A DNA stretch of 8,696 nucleotides. It comes from DATKMK01 sp035541895 (lineage in GTDB: Bacteria; Desulfobacterota; Binatia; HRBIN30; JACQVA1). The notes under the pieces were generated by a model. The model was not told where the DNA came from, ran no database searches, and was given only the letters and a program-made list of their open reading frames with translations. The stretch spans positions 1 through 8,696 of the forward strand of contig DATKMK010000002.1 of assembly GCA_035541895.1 (NCBI GenBank), read 5' to 3'. Of the stretch, positions 5,846-8,696 are shown piece by piece. Every line of letters starts with the position of its first letter. Position 1 is the stretch's first letter. The position numbers and the translations under genes were made by a program.

Positions 5846-7747
5846 TCAGGATTGGCCGAACACCACCACGGCCAGCGGTGGAAGTGTAATGTGTAGGGAA
5901 TAAGGGCGGCCGTACGCCGCGCTCGGCGTCGCTTCCACGCCGCCGGCGTTGCCAATGTTGCTGCCGCCATAGATCTCGCCATCGCTGTTGAGCCGCTCGT
6001 GCCAAAAGCCGCCGTGGGGCACGCCGATGACGTAGTCGCGGCGCGGCACCGGAGTGAAGTTGCAGGCGATGACGACGATCCTTTCGGCGGATTTGTCGCG
6101 GCGCAGGTAGCTGAGCGTGCTCCCGTCGCTGTCGTGGCAGTCGATCCACTCGAAGCCGGCGCCGTCGCAGTCGAGCTCGTAGAGGGCCGGCTCGGCGCGG
6201 TAGAGCGTGTTGAGATCGCGCACCCAGCGCTGCAGCCCGCGATGCGGCGCGAACTCGAGCAAGTGCCAATCGAGGCTGCGATCGTGACTCCACTCGCTCC
6301 ACTGCCCGAACTCACCTCCCATGAACATGAGCTTCTTGCCCGGCTGCGTATACATGTAGCCGAACATCGCGCGCAGGTTGGCGAACTTCTGCCAATCGTC
6401 GCCGGGCATCTTGCTGAGCAACGACGCTTTGCCGTGCACCACTTCGTCGTGCGACAGCGCCAGTACGAAGTTCTCGGTGAACGCGTAAAGCATCCGAAAC
6501 GTCAGATCGTTGTGGTGATACTTGCGGTGCACGGGGTCGCGCGACAGGTACTGCAGCGTGTCGTGCATCCACCCCATATCCCACTTGAATCCGAAGCCGA
6601 GACCGCCGACGTACGTCGGCCGCGAGACCATTCCCCAATCGGTGGACTCTTCAGCGATCGTGACGACACCCGAGTGCTGCCCGTAGGTTTGCTCGTTGAA
6701 CCGGCGCAGGAAGGCGATGGCGTCGAGATTCTCGCGGCCGCCGTATTGGTTGGGAATCCAGTCGCCGGGCTGGCGCGAGTAGTCGAGGTAGAGCATCGAC
6801 GCGACCGCGTCCACGCGCAAACCGTCGATGTGATAGGTATCGAGCCAGAACAGCGCGTTGCTGATGAGGAAGTTCATCACCTCCCAGCGGCCGTAGTTGA
6901 AGATCAAGGTGTCCCAATCGCGATGGCGACCTCTGCGCGGATCGGCGTGTTCATAGAGATGCGTCCCGTCGAAGTAGGCGAGGCCGTGCGCGTCGCCGGG
7001 AAAGTGCGCCGGCACCCAGTCCACGATTACGCCGATGCCGTGCCGGTGCAGCGTGTCGATCAGGAACATGAAATCCTGCGGGGTGCCGAACCGACTGGTG
7101 GGGGCAAAGTAGCCGGTCACCTGATACCCCCATGACGCGTCGAACGGATGCTCCGCGATCGGCAGCACCTCCACGTGCGTGTAGCCCATGTCGCGGACGT
7201 ACTGGGCGAGCTTGGGTGCGATTTCGCGGTAGCTCAGCCAGCGATTCGCTTCTTCGGTCACGCGCATCCAGGAGCCGAGATGGACCTCGTAGATCGCCAT
7301 GGGTCGCTCGACGGCATTCGCGGACGGCCGCGCGCCCATCCAATCGCCGTCGCCCCAGGTGTAGCCGCCGAGATCCCAGACGATCGATGCGGTGCGCGGG
7401 CGCACCTCGCTGAAGAACGCGTAGGGGTCCGACTTCTCGCCGCGATGGCCCTCGACCTTCGAGGTCACCGCATACTTGTACAAGGCACCCTGGCCGATGC
7501 CGGGGATGAAACACTCCCAGATCCCGGCTTCGGCGTGACGCAGCGACATCGGGTGGCGCGATGCGTCCCAGCCGTTGAAGTCGCCGATGACCGACACCCG
7601 CTCGGCATTCGGTGCCCACACCGCGAAACGCGTCCCCCGTTGCCCATCGGACTCGACCAGATGCGCGCCCAGCTTTTCGTAGCTGCGAAAGTGCGTGCCT
7701 TCCGCGAGCAAGTAGATATCGTAGTCGGTTAGCAGCGGCACGGGCAC
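5846..7747 (-). CDS. glgB: 1,4-alpha-glucan (glycogen) branching enzyme, GH13
   Basis: Cuts alpha-1,4-glucan chains and re-attaches them through alpha-1,6 bonds, making branches in glycogen; cytoplasmic. With GTG 7747 as start it is 633 residues. A CBM48 domain lies at about 38-130 (FAVWAPNAERVSVIGDFNGWD), followed by the GH13 barrel and a C-terminal all-beta domain from about 535. The GH13 signature regions are intact: DWVPAHF (D243), GLRVDAVASM (nucleophile D313), TIAEEST (acid/base E366) and LSHDEVVHGK (D434). The extra N-terminal N1 module of the ~730-residue enzymes is absent, as in the shorter branching enzymes. The frame stays open upstream to 7858, but that part overlaps the SDR gene by 94 nt and looks like a shadow. 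GTG 7747, 17 nt after the SDR stop, or GTG 7741 is more likely; neither has a strong ribosome binding site. No glgA, glgC, glgP or glgX is in the window. Confidence 0.96.
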   Translation of the reverse strand: MPVPLLTDYDIYLLAEGTHFRSYEKLGAHLVESDGQRGTRFAVWAPNAERVSVIGDFNGWDASRHPMSLRHAEAGIWECFIPGIGQGALYKYAVTSKVEGHRGEKSDPYAFFSEVRPRTASIVWDLGGYTWGDGDWMGARPSANAVERPMAIYEVHLGSWMRVTEEANRWLSYREIAPKLAQYVRDMGYTHVEVLPIAEHPFDASWGYQVTGYFAPTSRFGTPQDFMFLIDTLHRHGIGVIVDWVPAHFPGDAHGLAYFDGTHLYEHADPRRGRHRDWDTLIFNYGRWEVMNFLISNALFWLDTYHIDGLRVDAVASMLYLDYSRQPGDWIPNQYGGRENLDAIAFLRRFNEQTYGQHSGVVTIAEESTDWGMVSRPTYVGGLGFGFKWDMGWMHDTLQYLSRDPVHRKYHHNDLTFRMLYAFTENFVLALSHDEVVHGKASLLSKMPGDDWQKFANLRAMFGYMYTQPGKKLMFMGGEFGQWSEWSHDRSLDWHLLEFAPHRGLQRWVRDLNTLYRAEPALYELDCDGAGFEWIDCHDSDGSTLSYLRRDKSAERIVVIACNFTPVPRRDYVIGVPHGGFWHERLNSDGEIYGGSNIGNAGGVEATPSAAYGRPYSLHITLPPLAVVVFGQS

Positions 7748-7764
7748 ACGGTGAGCTGTCGGGC

Positions 7765-8601
7765 CTACTCGGCTGTCCGCAGGGTGCGGCGGGTCCCGGC
7801 GCGACTGAGGCGCGCGACCAACCACGGCGCGCTGCGCTTCAGGTAGTAGATGAGCCACGCCTCGGGCGATACGGGGGCGACTGCACGGTTGCGTTGGATC
7901 GCCTTGAGCACGTTCTTGGCAACGCGCTCGGGCCCGTAGTTGCGCCGTTGGTACAACTCGACCATCTCCTTGCGCGCGGCTTCGGTCATCGCCCCGCGCA
8001 TCGGCGACGTCTGCGTGATCGCGGTGTTGATGATGCCGGGGCAGATCGCGGTGACGCCGATGCGATACCGCGCCAACTCGGCGCGGAGCGCTTCCGACAA
8101 GCCGAGCACGGCGAACTTCGTCGTGCTGTACGCGGACAGGGGCTCACTGGCCATGAATGCGGCCGCCGACGCGACGTTGACCACGTGTCCGCCCTGGCCG
8201 CGTTTGACCATCGGGGGTACGAAAAAATGGCACCCGTGAATCACGCCCCGCAGATTGATCCCGAGAATCCACTCCCAGTCGTCGAGATCGGTATCGAGAA
8301 AGCTGGCACCGAGACCGACGCCGGCGTTGTTCATCACGATGTCCACCGCCTCGACGTGCGCATGCACCGCGGCGGCAAAGTCGCGCATGTCGCGGCGGCT
8401 GGCGACATCCACGCGACGTGCGAGCACGTCGCGGCCGAGCTCGCGCAATTGTTGCTCGGTTTCCGCCAGCCCCTTTTCGTTGAGATCGCAGATGACGAGG
8501 TTGGCGCCGCGCCGGCCGAACGCCAGCGCGGTTTCTTTGCCGATGCCGCTGCCGGCTCCGGTCACGAGCGCAGTCTTGCCGCTGAGGTTTCTCACATCCA
8601 T
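7765..8601 (-). CDS. Classical short-chain dehydrogenase/reductase (SDR), probably NAD-dependent
   Basis: A 278-residue NAD(P)-dependent oxidoreductase acting on an alcohol or carbonyl. The Rossmann glycine motif is TGAGSGIG (14-21). NNAG is at 91-94, and the catalytic tetrad is N116, S145, Y158 and K162 (YSTTK), with the PG motif at 188-189. Asp39 at the end of the second beta strand (VICDLN) normally favours NAD(H) over NADP(H). The last ~35 residues form a Trp/Tyr-rich, basic tail (W249-L265: LIYYLKRSAPWLVARL), which might help with substrate or membrane contact. ATG 8601 is preferred over an upstream in-frame GTG at 8679 because it has AAGGA seven bases before it and starts just ahead of the SGKTALVTG strand. 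It heads the leftward gene series, with glgB 17 nt downstream. The substrate cannot be deduced from the motifs. Confidence 0.95.
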   Translation of the reverse strand: MDVRNLSGKTALVTGAGSGIGKETALAFGRRGANLVICDLNEKGLAETEQQLRELGRDVLARRVDVASRRDMRDFAAAVHAHVEAVDIVMNNAGVGLGASFLDTDLDDWEWILGINLRGVIHGCHFFVPPMVKRGQGGHVVNVASAAAFMASEPLSAYSTTKFAVLGLSEALRAELARYRIGVTAICPGIINTAITQTSPMRGAMTEAARKEMVELYQRRNYGPERVAKNVLKAIQRNRAVAPVSPEAWLIYYLKRSAPWLVARLSRAGTRRTLRTAE

Positions 8602-8608
8602 AGCCGGT

Positions 8609-8613
8609 TCCTT
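8609..8613 (-). promoter_or_regulatory. Ribosome binding site that fixes the SDR start
   Basis: AAGGA on the minus strand lies seven bases before ATG 8601 and makes this start stronger than the in-frame GTG at 8679. The remaining upstream sequence to the window edge (8614-8696) shows no clear gene or convincing promoter. Confidence 0.7.
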
Positions 8614-8696
8614 ACAAGGTCCGGTGCGTGGGTCAACCACCGGGCGTGCTTCGTAACCTACCGCCCCCGAGACGCGCACGGAGAGCGCGTGCCACC

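Noticed and set aside
4545..5903. A 452-codon open frame on the plus strand opposite the sigma and acetyltransferase genes
   Set aside because: It is antisense to well-recognised genes, has low-complexity Arg/Ala/His-rich composition and no recognisable domain; long shadow frames are common at this GC content.
5835..6302. N-terminal extension of the acetyltransferase into glgB (332-codon frame)
   Set aside because: The added part is an Arg/Ala-rich shadow of glgB; the GNAT domain is complete from ATG 5834.
5999..7135. A 378-codon plus-strand frame opposite glgB
   Set aside because: It mirrors the conserved GH13 coding sequence, shows no known domain and has no convincing start signal.
7748..7858. 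N-terminal extension of GlgB to an upstream start at 7858
   Set aside because: It would overlap the SDR gene by 94 nt and its residues are Pro/Arg-rich and unlike branching enzymes; GTG 7747 or 7741 fits better.
8615..8696. Sigma-70 promoter before the SDR gene, based on a TTGACC hexamer
   Set aside because: The -10 position would fall on the ribosome binding site at about 8609-8614 and leave almost no leader.

Overview
This 8.7 kb window is high-GC bacterial chromosome, densely coding. It looks Gram-negative: one gene encodes an exported, covalently haemylated cytochrome c, and a pyruvate:ferredoxin oxidoreductase gene points to a lineage with at least some anaerobic or low-potential metabolism. 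I cannot name the genus from sequence alone. A GC-rich proteobacterial, Desulfobacterota or Binatota-like lineage would fit, but this is inference. I see no tRNA, rRNA, CRISPR array, insertion sequence or phage gene.

Left part (1-2823). The N-terminal ~560 residues of a large single-chain pyruvate:ferredoxin (flavodoxin) oxidoreductase run leftward off the window edge. The gene is divergent from a rightward gene for a secreted triheme c-type cytochrome. The 266-bp region between them holds two short inverted repeats with the same ACAAC/GTTGT half-site, one near each gene, and a GG-N10-GC element resembling a sigma-54 promoter upstream of the oxidoreductase.

Middle (2824-2893). The cytochrome gene and the leftward block converge on a 70-bp spacer with a strong GC-rich hairpin, a probable terminator.

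Right part (2894-8601), all leftward and closely spaced. In transcription order: a classical short-chain dehydrogenase (SDR), a glycogen branching enzyme (glgB), a YhbS-type GNAT acetyltransferase, an ECF sigma factor, and a 604-residue protein with a helical N-terminal segment followed by four VOC (glyoxalase/PhnB-fold) domains. Gaps are 17, 11, 48 and -8 nt, so the five genes could form one transcription unit. The 48-nt gap before the sigma gene may hold an internal, possibly autoregulated promoter.

The most unusual item is the translationally coupled ECF sigma/tetra-VOC pair. The usual membrane or zinc-finger anti-sigma partner is not seen beside the sigma gene. A soluble protein with a short helical N-terminus and four ligand-binding-type folds occupies that place. 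A metabolite-sensing sigma regulator is a reasonable hypothesis, but the sequence alone does not prove it. The second is the triheme cytochrome, whose first haem domain has Leu where the other two domains carry their methionine ligand.
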